Below are positions 34,294 through 35,011 of a DNA stretch of 35,011 nucleotides, one piece after another; position 1 is the first letter of the stretch; every line of letters begins with the position of its first letter. The notes beneath the pieces are model-generated. The model saw nothing but the letters and a program-made list of their open reading frames with translations, was not told the origin of the DNA and did no database searches. The stretch is from CAZQDP01 sp964592375. GTDB taxonomy: Bacteria > Bacillota > Clostridia > RUG12999. The DNA lies in assembly GCA_964592375.1 (NCBI GenBank), contig CAZQDP010000014.1, forward strand, positions 1-35,011. Reading direction: 5' to 3'. A program made the translations under genes and the position numbers.

Positions 34294-34367
34294 AAATTGA
34301 ATGCATATATATAATTAAAATATTATATATTTAATAATTAAAGTATTATTTTATTTTCATTCAATTT
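34294..34367 (+). repeat. AT-rich intergenic repeats
   Basis: Directly after the terminator a perfect 10-bp inverted repeat (34294-34303 and 34358-34367) encloses two 15-bp direct repeats, TAATTAAAATATTAT at 34312-34326 and TAATTAAAGTATTAT at 34335-34349, 23 bases apart with one mismatch. About 70 bases separate the block from the next promoter. It could be a regulator site or simply AT-rich sequence. The gap 34294-34507 holds no gene I can support. Confidence 0.55.
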
Positions 34368-34437
34368 TTTTATCACATATGCACAAAAAATATTTCAATT
34401 TTGTTACATAATACATATGGAATTATTTTTCACTGCA

Positions 34438-34446
34438 TGTTATAAT
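34438..34446 (+). promoter_or_regulatory. Extended -10 promoter for the terminal secreted-protein gene
   Basis: TGT followed by TATAAT (34441-34446) gives an extended -10. No good -35 is present at 17 bases. It lies 65 bases before ATG 34511. Confidence 0.5.
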
Positions 34447-34510
34447 ATAACCATAGTAATATGTCCAATTTGCAACAAAGAAACGGCGAACAAAAAAAGG
34501 AGGAATTATG

Positions 34511-35011
34511 ATGACAAGAAGAATCTTATCACTCGTCATGGCGGTCATGATGTTGGTCTCCATCTGCACGTTTGCAGCGATAGACAGCACGGGCATCGTC
34601 ATCGGCGGCACCACCGTCATGGGCGAAGGTGCAGGATTTGTGGGAGCTGTGTCCGTGTCGGGAACGACGGTGACCATTACCGCAAAGCTCAAGGGTCCTA
34701 TCACCAACTTAAATACGGCAAAGTTTGGTGTAACCTACAACAAGACAAATGTAGAAATGCTCAATGCGGCAGGCACAACGGCAGTTACTGCGTATCAGAA
34801 CAGCGATTTTATGACTGATGCAGCAGTAATCGCCATGGCAACCTATACAAACATACCTACAAACTACAGGAAAACGTTAAAAGCATTGGTTCATAGTCAG
34901 CCCACCCTATACTATACTTCAGTCGGGTTTGATAAAATCGTTCCCGGCCAAGCAAGTGCAAATTATGCGCCTGCCGCCGGAAGTGAATTTACAGCAACCA
35001 TGAAATTCAGA
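34511..35011 (+). CDS. Secreted protein, N-terminal part, runs off the window (cohesin-like fold possible)
   Basis: An open frame with no stop before the window end gives 167 residues. ATG 34511 has GGAGG (34499-34503) 7 nt upstream; the adjacent ATG 34508 is also possible. The N-terminus is a clear signal peptide (TRRILSLVMAVMMLVSICTFA) with likely cleavage near residue 22. The mature part is rich in Thr, Ala and Val with beta-strand alternation (GTTVTITAKLKGPITNLN, KFGVTYNKTNVEMLNA), which recalls cohesin-like or other extracellular beta-sandwich domains; that assignment is weak. An AT-rich region with repeats and an extended -10 promoter precede it. Confidence 0.75.
   Translation, partial: MTRRILSLVMAVMMLVSICTFAAIDSTGIVIGGTTVMGEGAGFVGAVSVSGTTVTITAKLKGPITNLNTAKFGVTYNKTNVEMLNAAGTTAVTAYQNSDFMTDAAVIAMATYTNIPTNYRKTLKALVHSQPTLYYTSVGFDKIVPGQASANYAPAAGSEFTATMKFR

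Noticed and set aside
34461..34511. A 16-codon leader peptide overlapping the start of the terminal secreted protein
   Set aside because: It has no ribosome site and contains the SD of the real gene; probably chance.
34417..34818. A CPICNKET zinc-ribbon-like peptide read in another frame
   Set aside because: It precedes no recognisable protein and becomes low-complexity His-rich sequence antiphase to the signal-peptide gene.
1..35011. CRISPR array, tRNA, rRNA, transposase or phage genes
   Set aside because: I looked on both strands and saw no short regularly spaced repeats, cloverleaf sequence, or recognisable mobile-element protein.

Overview
The window looks like a chromosomal segment of an anaerobic, endospore-forming low-to-medium-GC Firmicute of class Clostridia. 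Supporting signs are strong Shine-Dalgarno sites, sigma-A promoters with 17-bp spacers, a SpoIIP gene, a GerS/YdcC-like lipoprotein next to alr, the ndoAI-ndoA (MazEF-type) pair, flavin-dependent ThyX, and a stalk-domain (copper-amine-oxidase-N-like) secreted protein. I see no phage genes, insertion sequence, CRISPR array, tRNA or rRNA. No gene-free stretch exceeds 300 bases.

Layout. Bases 1-2610 hold a tandem array of GH172/DUF2961 genes (one truncated by the window edge, two complete) with a 1,216-bp period. A near-perfect sigma-A promoter follows, then a 1,096-residue secreted multidomain protein with a glycosidase-like core (2746-6036) and a small thioesterase. A terminator at 6522-6557 separates these from a long minus-strand run of 16 genes (25714 down to 6574). 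In transcription order they are: CAP/stalk-domain secreted protein, purH, pyrE, WecG/TagA glycosyltransferase, thyX, tmk, polA, coaE, lytic transglycosylase, M18 aminopeptidase, SWIM-SNF2 helicase, ribokinase, HTH-Fic protein, ribulose-phosphate/allulose-phosphate epimerase, AraC regulator and UroD-like protein. Spacing is mostly 0-60 nt with several overlaps. The core of this run makes IMP, orotidylate and dTTP precursors and holds DNA polymerase I and CoA synthesis. The promoter-distal part is sugar metabolism and regulation.

From 25741 rightward, a compact divergent promoter region feeds the minus run and a plus-strand pair of radical-SAM (TIGR03960-like) and DUF2344 (TIGR03936-like) genes. 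The pair converges on spoIIP with a 7-nt gap. Divergent from spoIIP is a plus-strand cluster: nnr (NAD(P)HX repair), GerS-like lipoprotein, alr, then from its own promoter ndoAI, ndoA and an uncharacterised secreted protein, closed by a strong terminator (34259-34293). The last 500 bases begin a secreted protein that runs off the window.

Most notable observations: the Fic gene appears to start at an AUU codon behind a full-strength ribosome binding site, which restores an N-terminal helix-turn-helix domain; the GH172 array is a mosaic of perfectly identical and diverged blocks; the radical-SAM/DUF2344 pair is conserved but of unknown function; and the lipoprotein-alr-ndoAI-ndoA order matches Bacillus and, in part, Clostridioides. 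Nothing here is clearly a new defence or mobile system.
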